A program made the translations under genes and the position numbers. This document shows positions 18,234 to 26,598 of a stretch of 64,000 nucleotides of DNA, one piece after another (positions within the stretch are counted from its first letter, which is position 1; each line of letters opens with the position of its first letter). The stretch spans positions 285,001 to 349,000 of the forward strand of contig NZ_AP025667.1 in the NCBI RefSeq assembly GCF_022846655.1. Reading direction: 5' to 3'. The stretch comes from Streptomyces seoulensis (GTDB taxonomy: Bacteria; Actinomycetota; Actinomycetes; Streptomycetales; Streptomycetaceae). The notes below the pieces were generated by a model that saw only the letters and a program-made list of their open reading frames with translations, made no database searches and was not told where the DNA came from.

Positions 18234-19355
18234 GTGAAGCTTCAGCGCAAGAACCGGCTGCGCGCCCTCTCGCTCGGTGCGGTCGCCGTCTCCGGTGCCC
18301 TGGCCCTGACGGCGTGCGGTTCCGACGACACGGGCACGAAGACGGGCGGCGGCTCGTCCTCGGCCGCCGCCGGGTCGGTCAAGTGCGACGGTGCCAAGGG
18401 ACAGCTCCTGGCCGACGGCTCCTCGGCGCAGAAGAACGCGATCGACGCGTGGGTGAAGAACTTCTCCCAGGCGTGCGGCGTGCAGATCAACTACAAGGGC
18501 GCCGGTTCGGGCGCCGGTGTCACGTCCTTCAACCAGGGCCAGATCGCGTTCGCCGGCTCCGACTCCGCGCTGAAGCCGGAGGAGGTCGTCGCCTCCAAGA
18601 AGGTCTGCAAGGGCGGCCAGGGCATCGACCTGCCGATGGTCGGCGGCCCGATCGCGCTCGGCTACAACGTGCCCGGCGTCGACGACCTGGTGCTGGACGC
18701 CCCGACGCTCGCCAAGATCTTCGACAGCAAGATCCAGAAGTGGAACGACCCGGCGATCAAGAAGCTGAACCCCTCGGCGAAGCTGCCCGACCTGAAGATC
18801 CAGGCGTTCCACCGCTCCGAGGACTCCGGCACCACGGACAACTTCACCAAGTACCTGATCGCCACCACCCCGGACAACTGGAAGTACGAGGGCGGCAAGG
18901 CGTGGCAGGCCAAGGGCGGCCAGGCGGCCTCCGGGTCGGCCGGTGTGGCCCAGGGCGTCAAGCAGAACCAGGGCGCGATCGGCTACTTCGAGCTGTCCTA
19001 CGCCAAGGACATGACCACCGTGGCCATCGCCACCGGTGCCAAGACCCCGGTGAAGCCCTCCACCGACTCCGCCACCGCCGACATCGCGGCCGCCAAGGTC
19101 GTCGGCACCGGCCAGGACCTCGCCCTCCAGCTCGACTACAAGACCAAGGCCGAGGGCGCCTACCCGCTCACCCTGGTCACGTACGAGATCGTCTGCGACA
19201 AGGGCAACAAGCCCGAGACGCTGGCCGCGACCAAGGCGTTCCTGCGCTACCTCGCCAGTGAGGACGGCCAGAAGGTCCTCGTGGAGAACGACTACGCGCC
19301 CATCCCCGAAGAGATCATCGCCAAGGTCCGCACGACCGTCGACGGCCTGAGCTGA
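18234..19355 (+). CDS. pstS: Phosphate ABC transporter substrate-binding protein PstS
   Basis: A 373-residue lipoprotein that captures phosphate outside the membrane. The signal sequence ends in the lipobox LTACG. The PstS fold shows DGSSAQKNAIDAW, GAGSGAGVTSFNQGQIAFAGSDSAL (phosphate-binding Ser/Asp region) and FHRSEDSGTTDNFTKYL. GTG 18234 is chosen because it gives a proper lipoprotein signal and has GGAAGG about 12 nt upstream; an upstream extension would bury the signal. It is first in pstSCAB, preceded by a PHO box, with 134 bp to pstC, a gap that may hold an RNA structure giving excess pstS message. Confidence 0.96.
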   Translation: MKLQRKNRLRALSLGAVAVSGALALTACGSDDTGTKTGGGSSSAAAGSVKCDGAKGQLLADGSSAQKNAIDAWVKNFSQACGVQINYKGAGSGAGVTSFNQGQIAFAGSDSALKPEEVVASKKVCKGGQGIDLPMVGGPIALGYNVPGVDDLVLDAPTLAKIFDSKIQKWNDPAIKKLNPSAKLPDLKIQAFHRSEDSGTTDNFTKYLIATTPDNWKYEGGKAWQAKGGQAASGSAGVAQGVKQNQGAIGYFELSYAKDMTTVAIATGAKTPVKPSTDSATADIAAAKVVGTGQDLALQLDYKTKAEGAYPLTLVTYEIVCDKGNKPETLAATKAFLRYLASEDGQKVLVENDYAPIPEEIIAKVRTTVDGLS

Positions 19356-19489
19356 CCCGATTCCGAGTGTGCGCACCGGCCCCGCTCGTGGGGGCCGGGC
19401 GCACCGTCCGGTGCACCGCCGCCCGGAGCCGTACCCCGCGTACGGCTCCTGCGAGCCGCCCCGCGCGGCTCAGCAGACCGGAGAACCCG

Positions 19490-20491
19490 ATGGACATATC
19501 GACGACAACCGACGTACCCCCGCCCGCACAGCGGCCGGACGCCGAGCAACGGCGGACGGCCCGCGGCGTGACCCGCCCCGGTGACCGGATCTTCCTGGCC
19601 CTGTCCCGCGGCTCGGGCATCCTGCTGCTGGTGATCATGGCCGCGATCGCGGTCTTCCTCACCTACCGCGCGTGCCTGGCGATCAGCGCCGACCACGGCA
19701 ACTTCCTGACCACCTTCGAGTGGAACACCAACACCGAGCCGCCGGTCTTCGGCATCGCGGTGCTGGCCTTCGGCACGGTCGTCTCGGCGGTCGTCGCCAT
19801 GGCGCTGGCGCTGCCGGTCGCGGTCGCCATCGCGCTGTTCCTCACCCACTACGCCCCGCGCCGGCTGAGCGGCCCGATCGCCTACGTGATCGACCTGCTC
19901 GCCGCCGTGCCCTCGATCGTCTACGGCCTGTGGGGCGCCCTGATCCTGGTCCCGCACATGCAGGGCCTGTACGGCTGGCTGGACCGGTTCCTCGGCTGGA
20001 CCGGGATCTTCGCCTGGAACGGCGGCGCCCCGCGCGCGATGCTCACCGTCGGCATCCTGCTGGCGATCATGATCCTGCCGATCATCACCAACGTGAGCCG
20101 CGAGGTCTTCCGCCAGGTGCCCCGGATGCACGAGGAGGCCGTGCTCGCCCTCGGCGCCACCCGCTGGGAGGTCGTCCGCATGGCGGTGCTGCCCTTCGGG
20201 CGCTCCGGCGTGATCTCCGCCGCGATGCTCGGTCTCGGCCGGGCGCTGGGCGAGACGATGGCGGTGGCCACCGTGCTCTCCCCGAGCTACGACATCCAGG
20301 CCAGCCTGCTCGACCCCGGCGGCGGCACCTTCGCCCAGAACATCGCCTCCAAGTTCGGCGAGGCGTCCGTGCAGGGCCGGGACGCGCTGATCGCCTCCGG
20401 TCTGGTCCTGTTCGTCATCACCCTGCTGGTCAACGGCGCGGCCCGCGCGATCATCGCCCGCCGCAAGGAGTACTCGGGGGCCAACGCATGA
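19490..20491 (+). CDS. pstC: Phosphate ABC transporter permease PstC
   Basis: A 333-residue inner-membrane permease with about six to seven hydrophobic segments. The ABC permease EAA-type loop is HEEAVLALGATRWEVVRMAVLPFGRSGV, followed by LGRALGETMAVATVLS, diagnostic of PstC/PstA. It pairs with PstA to form the phosphate channel. ATG 19490 has CGGAGAA upstream; a longer in-frame extension is not hydrophobic and lacks an RBS. It overlaps pstA by 4 bp (ATGA), so the two are translationally coupled. Confidence 0.96.
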   Translation: MDISTTTDVPPPAQRPDAEQRRTARGVTRPGDRIFLALSRGSGILLLVIMAAIAVFLTYRACLAISADHGNFLTTFEWNTNTEPPVFGIAVLAFGTVVSAVVAMALALPVAVAIALFLTHYAPRRLSGPIAYVIDLLAAVPSIVYGLWGALILVPHMQGLYGWLDRFLGWTGIFAWNGGAPRAMLTVGILLAIMILPIITNVSREVFRQVPRMHEEAVLALGATRWEVVRMAVLPFGRSGVISAAMLGLGRALGETMAVATVLSPSYDIQASLLDPGGGTFAQNIASKFGEASVQGRDALIASGLVLFVITLLVNGAARAIIARRKEYSGANA

Positions 20492-21549
20492 GCACCGCAC
20501 TGAATCCCCGCGACGGCGCCGGTGTGCGGCGCGGCGCCGGGCTGCCGAAGTGGTCCCTGTGGGCCGTCGCGGCCGGTTCCGTCGCCGCGGCCGTGGGCAT
20601 CGGGCTCGTGGCCGGCCTCACCAGCCGCGTCCAGTGGGGCCTGATCGCCGCGCTGCTGTTCGTCCTCGGCACCTATGTGGTCGCCGCCCGCGCGGAGGGC
20701 CGCCGCCAGGCCAAGGACCGGGTCGCGACCGCACTGGTCTGGGTGGCGTTCCTGCTGGCCGTCGTCCCGCTGGTGTCGCTGGTCTGGACGACCGTCTCGC
20801 GCGGGGTGAAGGTCCTCGACGGCTACTTCCTCAGCCACTCCATGGGCCTGGTCGCCGACTCCGAGCCCGGCGGCGGCATCTACCACGCGATCCTCGGCAG
20901 CCTGGAGCAGGTGGGCCTCGCCACCGCCATCGGCGCCCCGATCGGTGTGCTCACCGCGATCTACCTGGTGGAGTACGGCCGCGGCCGGCTCGCCCTGGCG
21001 GTGACCTTCTTCGTCGACGTGATGACGGGCATCCCGTCCATCGTCGCGGGCCTGTTCATCCTCAGCCTGATGCTGATCCTCGACCTCCAGCCCTTCGGGT
21101 TCGCCGGTTCGCTGGCCCTGGCGATCCTGATGATGCCGGTGGTGGTGCGCTCCACCGAGGAGATGCTGAAGCTGGTCCCGAACGAACTGCGCGAGGCGTC
21201 CCTGGCGCTCGGCATCCCGAAGTGGCGGACCATCCTCAAGGTGGTCCTGCCGACCTCGCTCGGCGGCATCACGACCGGCGTCATGCTGGCCGTCGCCCGG
21301 ATCGCGGGCGAGACCGCGCCGGTGCTGCTGCTGGTGTTCGGCAACCCCTTCATCAACGCCAACCCCTTCGAGGGCGCCCAGGCGTCGCTGCCGCTGTACA
21401 TCTACCAGCAGTACGCGCAGAGCGCGGGCGCGGGCGCGGCCTACGACCGTGCCTGGGCCGCTTCGCTGACGCTGATCGCGTTCGTGATGATCCTCAACCT
21501 GGTGGCCCGCGGCATCGCCCGCTGGAAGGCCCCCACGACCGGTCGCTGA
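20488..21549 (+). CDS. pstA: Phosphate ABC transporter permease PstA
   Basis: A 353-residue membrane permease, partner of PstC. The EAA-like loop is LREASLALGIPKWRTILKVVLPTSLGGI and the following VARIAGETAPVLLLVFG is typical of PstA. Hydrophobic segments span residues 20 to 345. Start ATG overlaps the pstC stop; pstB follows after 37 bp. Confidence 0.96.
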   Translation: MSTALNPRDGAGVRRGAGLPKWSLWAVAAGSVAAAVGIGLVAGLTSRVQWGLIAALLFVLGTYVVAARAEGRRQAKDRVATALVWVAFLLAVVPLVSLVWTTVSRGVKVLDGYFLSHSMGLVADSEPGGGIYHAILGSLEQVGLATAIGAPIGVLTAIYLVEYGRGRLALAVTFFVDVMTGIPSIVAGLFILSLMLILDLQPFGFAGSLALAILMMPVVVRSTEEMLKLVPNELREASLALGIPKWRTILKVVLPTSLGGITTGVMLAVARIAGETAPVLLLVFGNPFINANPFEGAQASLPLYIYQQYAQSAGAGAAYDRAWAASLTLIAFVMILNLVARGIARWKAPTTGR

Positions 21550-21586
21550 CCGCGGCCCCCCTCAGTGACCGACTGGAAGTGAAGCA

Positions 21587-22363
21587 ATGGCCAAGCGAAT
21601 CGATGTGAGCGGACTCACCGCCTTCTACGGCTCACACAAGGCGATCGAGGACATCTCGATGACCGTGGAGCCGCGTTCGGTGACGGCGTTCATCGGCCCC
21701 TCCGGCTGCGGCAAGTCGACGTTCCTGCGCACCCTGAACCGGATGCACGAGGTGACCCCCGGCGGCCGGGTCGAGGGCAAGGTGCTGCTCGACGACGAGG
21801 ACCTGTACGGCAGCGGCGTCGACCCGGTGTCGGTGCGGCGCGAGGTCGGCATGGTCTTCCAGCGCCCGAACCCGTTCCCGACCATGTCCATATTCGAGAA
21901 CGTGGCGGCGGGCCTGCGCCTGAACGGCGGGTACCGCAAGAGCGAGCTGGACGACGTGGTGGAGAAGTCGCTGCGCGGCGCCAACCTGTGGAACGAGGTC
22001 AAGGACCGGCTGAACAAGCCCGGCTCCGGCCTCTCCGGCGGCCAGCAGCAGCGGCTGTGCATCGCGCGGGCCATCGCCGTGCAGCCCAGGGTGCTGCTGA
22101 TGGACGAGCCCTGTTCCGCGCTCGACCCGATCTCCACCCTCGCGATCGAGGACCTGATCGGTGAGCTGAAGGAACGGTTCACGATCGTCATCGTGACCCA
22201 CAACATGCAGCAGGCGGCGCGTGTCTCGGACCGTACGGCCTTCTTCAACCTCGCCGGGGTGGGGCAGCCGGGCCGGCTGGTGGAGATCGACGACACCGAG
22301 CGGATCTTCTCCAACCCCTCGGTGCAGGCCACGGAGGACTACATCTCGGGCCGCTTCGGCTGA
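21587..22363 (+). CDS. pstB: Phosphate ABC transporter ATPase PstB
   Basis: A 258-residue ABC ATPase. Walker A is GPSGCGKST (37-45), signature LSGGQQQR (149-156), Walker B VLLMDEP (169-175) and the H-loop [23 protein letters not shown] is characteristic of PstB. It drives high-affinity phosphate import with PstSCA. RBS GAAGTGAAG precedes ATG. No phoU follows; the next gene is convergent pit, separated by a bidirectional terminator. Confidence 0.97.
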   Translation: MAKRIDVSGLTAFYGSHKAIEDISMTVEPRSVTAFIGPSGCGKSTFLRTLNRMHEVTPGGRVEGKVLLDDEDLYGSGVDPVSVRREVGMVFQRPNPFPTMSIFENVAAGLRLNGGYRKSELDDVVEKSLRGANLWNEVKDRLNKPGSGLSGGQQQRLCIARAIAVQPRVLLMDEPCSALDPISTLAIEDLIGELKERFTIVIVTHNMQQAARVSDRTAFFNLAGVGQPGRLVEIDDTERIFSNPSVQATEDYISGRFG

Positions 22364-22414
22364 GCCGGTGAGCCCCTCGTGGTGTTGCGTGGCGGTGCCA
22401 CCGCGAGGATGCGG

Positions 22415-22451
22415 GAAGGGCCCGCTCCCGGTGATCCGGGGGCGGGCCCTT
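22415..22451. terminator. Bidirectional terminator between pstB and pit
   Basis: AAGGGCCCGC and GCGGGCCCTT form a 10-bp perfect stem, with additional pairing of CCCGG/CCGGG inside. T-runs are short. Placement between two convergent phosphate transport genes fits termination in both directions. Confidence 0.82.
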
Positions 22452-22471
22452 CTGCGTCGGCGGGGCGGTGC

Positions 22472-23470
22472 CTACAGCACGGCCAGGTTGACCAGCTCGA
22501 AGGCGCCCGCCGCGACCAGCGCGGCGGCCGGCATGGTGATGAACCAGCCGAGCACGATGTTCTTGGCGACGCCCCAGCGGACCGCGTTGACCCGCTTGGT
22601 CGCGCCCACACCCATGATCGCCGAGGTGATGACGTGGGTGGTGGAGATCGGCGCCTTGAACAGGAACGCCGTGGTGAACATGATCGACGCGCCGGTCGCC
22701 TCGGCGGCGAAGCCCTGCGGCGGGTCCAGCTCGATGATCTTGCGGCCCAGGGTGCGCATGATGCGCCAGCCGCCGGCGTAGGTGCCCAGCGACAGCATCA
22801 GCGCGCAGGAGATCTTGACCCAGACCGGGATCGGGTCGCCGAAGGTCTCGTTGCCGGAGATCACCAGGGCGAGCACCACGACACCCATGGTCTTCTGCGC
22901 GTCCTGGAGACCGTGGCCGAGCGCCATGCCCGCCGCCGACACCGTCTGGGCTATGCGGAAGCCGCGCTTGGCCTTGTGCGGGTTGGCCTTGCGGAACATC
23001 CACAGGATGGCCGTCATCACCAGGTAGCCGCCGATCAGACCGACGACCGGGGAGAGGAACATCGGGATGACGACCTTCTCGACCACCCCGCTCCACAGCA
23101 CGTCGATGCCGCCCGCCAGCGCCGCGCCCACCATGCCGCCGAACAGCGCGTGGGAGGAGGACGAGGGCAGGCCGAAGTACCAGGTGGCGAGGTTCCAGAC
23201 GATCGCGCCGATCAGCGCGGCGAAGAGGATGCCCATCCCCTTCGAACCGTGCGGGGTCTCGATCAGGCCCTCGGAGACGGTCTTGGCGACACCGGAGCCG
23301 AGGAAGGCACCGGCGAGGTTCATCACGGCCGCCATCGCCAGCGCCGCGCGCGGGGTCAGCGCGCGCGTCGACACCGAGGTGGCGATGGCGTTCGCGGAGT
23401 CGTGGAAGCCGTTCGTGTACGTGAAGATGAGCGCGACCCCGACGGTCACGATCAGAGCGAAGGTGTCCAT
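22472..23470 (-). CDS. Low-affinity inorganic phosphate transporter (Pit family)
   Basis: A 332-residue polytopic membrane permease of the Pit/PiT family. The duplicated signature is present: GFHDSANAIATSVSTRAL near the N-terminus, and AISTTHVITSAIMGVGATKRVNAVRWG near the C-terminus, with PSSSSHALFGGMVGAALA between. It imports metal-phosphate by proton symport. It lies 7 bp downstream of the DUF47 partner gene and is convergent with pstSCAB. In S. coelicolor the equivalent is SCO4138 (recalled). Confidence 0.95.
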   Translation of the reverse strand: MDTFALIVTVGVALIFTYTNGFHDSANAIATSVSTRALTPRAALAMAAVMNLAGAFLGSGVAKTVSEGLIETPHGSKGMGILFAALIGAIVWNLATWYFGLPSSSSHALFGGMVGAALAGGIDVLWSGVVEKVVIPMFLSPVVGLIGGYLVMTAILWMFRKANPHKAKRGFRIAQTVSAAGMALGHGLQDAQKTMGVVVLALVISGNETFGDPIPVWVKISCALMLSLGTYAGGWRIMRTLGRKIIELDPPQGFAAEATGASIMFTTAFLFKAPISTTHVITSAIMGVGATKRVNAVRWGVAKNIVLGWFITMPAAALVAAGAFELVNLAVL

Positions 23471-23477
23471 CGACGCC

Positions 23478-24098
23478 TCAGGACTCCTTGACGGCGATGG
23501 TCTCCACCGTGTTCGCCACGTGCTCGAACGCGTCCGCCGCCTCTTCGAGCACGTCCACGACCTGCTTGAGCTTCAGCACCTCGATGGCGTCGTACTTGCC
23601 GTTGAAGAGCTGGGCGAGCAGCTTGCGGTGGATCTGGTCCGCCTGGTTCTCCAGACGGTTCACCTCGATCCAGTACTCGGTGAGGTTGGACATGGTGCGC
23701 AGGTTCGGCATCGCCTCCGCCGTCAGCACCGCGGCCCGTGCCAGCACCTCGATCTGCTGCTCGACGCCCTTCGGCAGCTCCTCGATGTTGTAGAGGACGA
23801 CCAGATCGACGGCCTCCTCCATGAAGTCCATGATGTCGTCGAGCGACGAGGCCAGGTTGTAGATGTCCTCGCGGTCGAACGGCGTGATGAAGGAGGAATT
23901 GAGCTGGTGGAAGATCGCGTGCGTGGCGTCGTCACCGGCGTGTTCCGCGGCCCGCATACGCTCTGCGATCTCGGCCCGGGCGGAGGAGTCCGCCCCGAGC
24001 AGTTCCATCAGGAGCTTCGAGCCCGTGACGATGTTGTCCGCGGACGCGGCGAACATGTCGTAGAAGCTCGTCTCCCTGGGGGTCAGACGAAAGCGCAC
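23478..24098 (-). CDS. DUF47/PhoU-like Pit accessory protein
   Basis: A 206-residue all-helical protein of the DUF47 (YkaA, PhoU-like) family, e.g. FYDMFAASADNIVTGSKLLMELL and IFHQLNSSFITPFDREDIYNLASSLDDIMDFMEEAVDLV, the latter with acidic residues typical of metal sites. Genes of this family almost always precede pit and modulate it. GTG start has GAGGAC 5-9 nt upstream. Seven bp separate it from pit, indicating one operon. It is divergent from csoR. Confidence 0.93.
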   Translation of the reverse strand: MRFRLTPRETSFYDMFAASADNIVTGSKLLMELLGADSSARAEIAERMRAAEHAGDDATHAIFHQLNSSFITPFDREDIYNLASSLDDIMDFMEEAVDLVVLYNIEELPKGVEQQIEVLARAAVLTAEAMPNLRTMSNLTEYWIEVNRLENQADQIHRKLLAQLFNGKYDAIEVLKLKQVVDVLEEAADAFEHVANTVETIAVKES

Positions 24099-24252
24099 GT
24101 GTGGTCCTCGGGATGCTTTGGTTTCGGTCAGGCTGATGCTAGGCGCATCATCCGGCCACGGCTATCGGGCCATCCCCCAGTGTCGCCCATCGGGCACAGT
24201 GCTCGGCACGGGGGACCTTCGACCGGTCCGCTACCCCGCGAAGTTCGTTACG

Positions 24253-24273
24253 ATATACCCACCAGGGGTATGC
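24253..24273. promoter_or_regulatory. CsoR-type operator
   Basis: ATATACCCACCAGGGGTATGC carries the G/C-run dyad (TATACCC...GGGGTAT) typical of Cu(I)-CsoR operators. It lies 32 bp before the csoR start, consistent with autorepression relieved by copper. Confidence 0.72.
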
Positions 24274-24304
24274 ATCCCCGTCCGTCCCGAGATGGAGGCC
24301 CGCG

Positions 24305-24610
24305 ATGACGACGACCGAGGCCGGCGCCACGCACGGTTACCACCACCAGAAGGACGAGCACCTCAAGCGCCTGCGCCGGATCGAGGGCCAGATCCGGGGG
24401 CTCCAGCGCATGGTGGAGGAGGACACGTACTGCATCGACATACTCACGCAGGTCTCCGCCTCCACCAAGGCCCTGCAGTCCTTCGCGCTGCAACTGCTGG
24501 AGGAGCACCTGCGGCACTGCGTCGCGGACGCGGCCGTCAAGGGCGGCGACGAGATCGACGCGAAGGTGGACGAGGCGACGAAGGCGATCGGGCGCCTGCT
24601 GCGCACCTGA
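24305..24610 (+). CDS. csoR: Copper-sensing repressor CsoR
   Basis: A 101-residue CsoR/DUF156 regulator, all-helical and lacking a classical HTH. The Cu(I) ligands Cys43 (DTYCIDIL), His68 and Cys72 (EEHLRHCV) keep the C-x24-H-x3-C spacing of CsoR. RRIEGQIRGLQRMVEED is the conserved DNA/tetramer surface. Cu(I) binding releases DNA and derepresses copper efflux genes. An operator lies upstream. No copper pump or chaperone is adjacent, so it acts in trans, as SCO4136/S. lividans CsoR does (recalled). Confidence 0.93.
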   Translation: MTTTEAGATHGYHHQKDEHLKRLRRIEGQIRGLQRMVEEDTYCIDILTQVSASTKALQSFALQLLEEHLRHCVADAAVKGGDEIDAKVDEATKAIGRLLRT

Positions 24611-24631
24611 GCCGGACCCGCGCCGTCCCGG

Positions 24632-24805
24632 CTAGGCGGCGGCTCCGCGCTCCTCGGTGACCCGGAGCACCTCGTCTATGCTCGCCAGGCTCAGCCGGTC
24701 CTCGGCGGCCGAGGCGGCGATGATCAGCTCGCCGCACAGTTCTATCTCGGCGAGGGCCACGTGGTCCTGCACCGCCGTACCGCCGACCGGAGCCACGCGC
24801 GTCAC
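24632..24805 (-). CDS. Small conserved hypothetical protein (57 aa)
   Basis: A 57-residue frame starting GTG ACG CGC GTG, preceded by AAGGAAGAG as a strong ribosome-binding site. The product has an Ala/Glu/Leu-rich amphipathic body (VALAEIELCGELIIAASAAEDRLSLASIDEVL) and no membrane segment or known motif. The composition and third-position GC fit a real Streptomyces gene. It lies between csoR (convergent) and the lipoprotein gene. Function unknown. Confidence 0.68.
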   Translation of the reverse strand: MTRVAPVGGTAVQDHVALAEIELCGELIIAASAAEDRLSLASIDEVLRVTEERGAAA

Positions 24806-24897
24806 CTCTTCCTTGCCGGTACCGGCTTCCTAGAGTAGGGATCGCGCCACGCGCCGCGCATGGCACGGACGGGCTAGTCCACGCGTGACGGGCCTGA

Positions 24898-25770
24898 CTA
24901 GTCGGCCGGGACCCCCTCGCCCTCCGCGATCCGGCCCGCGTAGATGTCCGCGGGGCGCGGGAGCGTCACCTCGACACGGGTGCCGAAGGCGTGCAGCAGG
25001 GTGGTGGAGGCGACCGCCACGGCCGCCGCCTGCCGTCCGTTGACGAAGCTGAAGCGCTGGCGGAGCTTGCGGATGCGGCCCTCGTCGTCGAGATAGGCGT
25101 CGAACGGGACCTCGGCCGTGGCGAACCCTTTCGCCGCCGCCGCGAGCGGGCCCCGGTTGTCCGCCGAGGCGGCACGGGCCGCGCTCGCCAGGTCGGCGGT
25201 GCCCCGGTAGTGCCGTACGGCGGTCCCGCCGACGCTCGTGCGGCCCACGAAGGTCGCCGTACGCGTCCCGCGCAGCACCTCCACCGCCGCGTACGGGTCG
25301 GTCGCGCCGCCGGTGACCAGGTTGCCGTCGGCGACCGTCGCGGCCTCCACCCGGACCCATTTGTCGGCGGGCACACCCGCGCCCCGGTTCTTCATGAACA
25401 GGGCGCCGGGGGCGAGGAGTTCGGTGATGGGCCGGTGTTCCGGGGTGCCCGTGGGGTCCGCCGGGAGGATCACCGTCAGACGGCCCAGACGGCGCCGGAA
25501 GTCGTAGACCCCCCGGCCCCGGATGGTGACCCGGGTGCCGCCGGTCGCCATCTCCATGGAGGTGGTGGCCCGCGCGCCGCCCGCCTCGCGCAGGGTGTCG
25601 GCCGCCTGCCGGAGCACGGCCACCGGCTCGCCGCCCGCGCCGTTCACCCCCTCGGCGGCGACCCCGCTGCCGGAACACCCCGAGGCGCCCGCCCCGAGTC
25701 CGACCGTGAGTCCCATGATCCCCACCGCGACGCCCGTCCTGCCCGCGCGCGTGTGCTGCCACCGATCCAT
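24898..25770 (-). CDS. Exported lipoprotein, LolA/LppX-like
   Basis: A 290-residue secreted lipoprotein: basic N-terminus, hydrophobic segment (VAVGIMGLTVGLGAGASG) and a lipobox-like SGCSG, then a soluble domain with repeated beta-strand patterns (ATTSMEMATGGTRVTIRGRGVYDFRRRLGRLTVILP). This resembles the LppX/LprG-LolA fold used to carry lipids or lipoproteins, but similarity is structural and modest. Probably a single-gene unit or joined to the 57-residue gene downstream. Confidence 0.7.
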   Translation of the reverse strand: MDRWQHTRAGRTGVAVGIMGLTVGLGAGASGCSGSGVAAEGVNGAGGEPVAVLRQAADTLREAGGARATTSMEMATGGTRVTIRGRGVYDFRRRLGRLTVILPADPTGTPEHRPITELLAPGALFMKNRGAGVPADKWVRVEAATVADGNLVTGGATDPYAAVEVLRGTRTATFVGRTSVGGTAVRHYRGTADLASAARAASADNRGPLAAAAKGFATAEVPFDAYLDDEGRIRKLRQRFSFVNGRQAAAVAVASTTLLHAFGTRVEVTLPRPADIYAGRIAEGEGVPAD

Positions 25771-25935
25771 GGCCCGCCTTACCCCCAGCCGGTTATGTCC
25801 GTCACTGGCCCCCTGTCTTCCCGGTTAACGACGGGTAGGGAGTGCCGTCACGCGCTGTCCGGTCCCCGGAGGACCGCCGAGGCGGGGACGAGGGGCTCCG
25901 GACACGCCCCGGCGCGCGGCCGGTAGCGTGGCGCC

Positions 25936-26100
25936 GTGGCGTCGGAGGAGGGCCCCCAGGGGGCGCGGGAACACCGCACGGAGACGGCCGAGCAGGGACG
26001 CTTCTGCGTGGCCCGGTGCAGTTGCGGCTGGCGCGGTCCCGCACGCCGGGCGCGCAGCCAGGCAAGGACGGACGCGGAGGGGCACCTCGGGGGAGTGTGA
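25936..26100 (+). CDS. Small Cys-containing protein (54 aa)
   Basis: A 54-residue frame with leaderless signals: TAGCGT ends 6 nt before GTG 25936. The product contains GRFCVARCSCGWRGPARRA (C-x3-C-x-C) followed by RSQARTDAEGH, a pattern recalled from small Streptomyces proteins that may bind a metal. It is the only supportable gene in the 370-bp gap between the lipoprotein and Nudix genes. Overlapping minus-strand frames look like shadows. Function unknown. Confidence 0.7.
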   Translation: MASEEGPQGAREHRTETAEQGRFCVARCSCGWRGPARRARSQARTDAEGHLGGV

Positions 26101-26140
26101 ACGCTCCGGCGTGCGCTCCCCGTGTTCTTTGCCCGGGCTT

Positions 26141-26560
26141 TCAGTGGTGTTCGAGGCGCTGGGTGAGCGCGTCGAGCAGGTCCCGGTCGCGGGGGTGGGT
26201 CAGCCGGGTACGGGCCTCGGCGGGCGGCAGCCACAGCACCCGGTCCACCTCCGAGCTGGGCACGAAGGCCCCGGAGACGGCTTCGGCGGCCCAGTACCGC
26301 ACGTGCTTGGGGCGCCCGTCGACCGGATACCGCAGCGTCGGCAGCTCGGCCCCCGGGTCGGCCGCGTGGCCGGTCTCCTCCCTGACCTCCCGTACGGCCG
26401 CCGCGAGCGCGCTCTCGCCGCGCTTGAGCTTGCCCTTGGGGTGCGACCAGTCGTCGTAGCGGGGGCGGTGCACCAGGCACACCTCCAGGGCGCCGGTGCC
26501 GGGTGCCCGGCGCCAGAGGACGCAGCCGGCGGCGTGGATGGGTTTCGGGGTGTCGTTCAC
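26141..26560 (-). CDS. Nudix hydrolase
   Basis: A 139-residue Nudix (MutT-like) enzyme. The Nudix box is G-x5-E-x7-REVREETG (GESALAAAVREVREETGHAA) and the N-terminus HAAGCVLWRR with WSHPKGKLKRGE is typical of the diadenosine polyphosphate or oxidised nucleotide hydrolase subgroup. It hydrolyses nucleoside diphosphate linkages with Mg2+. GTG start has CGGGAG 6-10 nt upstream. It follows ppk and the CHAD gene, probably in one minus-strand operon linked to polyphosphate/nucleotide metabolism. Confidence 0.9.
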   Translation of the reverse strand: MNDTPKPIHAAGCVLWRRAPGTGALEVCLVHRPRYDDWSHPKGKLKRGESALAAAVREVREETGHAADPGAELPTLRYPVDGRPKHVRYWAAEAVSGAFVPSSEVDRVLWLPPAEARTRLTHPRDRDLLDALTQRLEHH

Positions 26561-26598
26561 GCGGGCTCCCGGGGGCGGGCCGGCACGGCCCGGCTGGG

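Noticed and set aside
25825..26085. Minus-strand 86-residue frame
   Set aside because: It is antisense to the better supported 54-residue leaderless gene and lacks a start signal.
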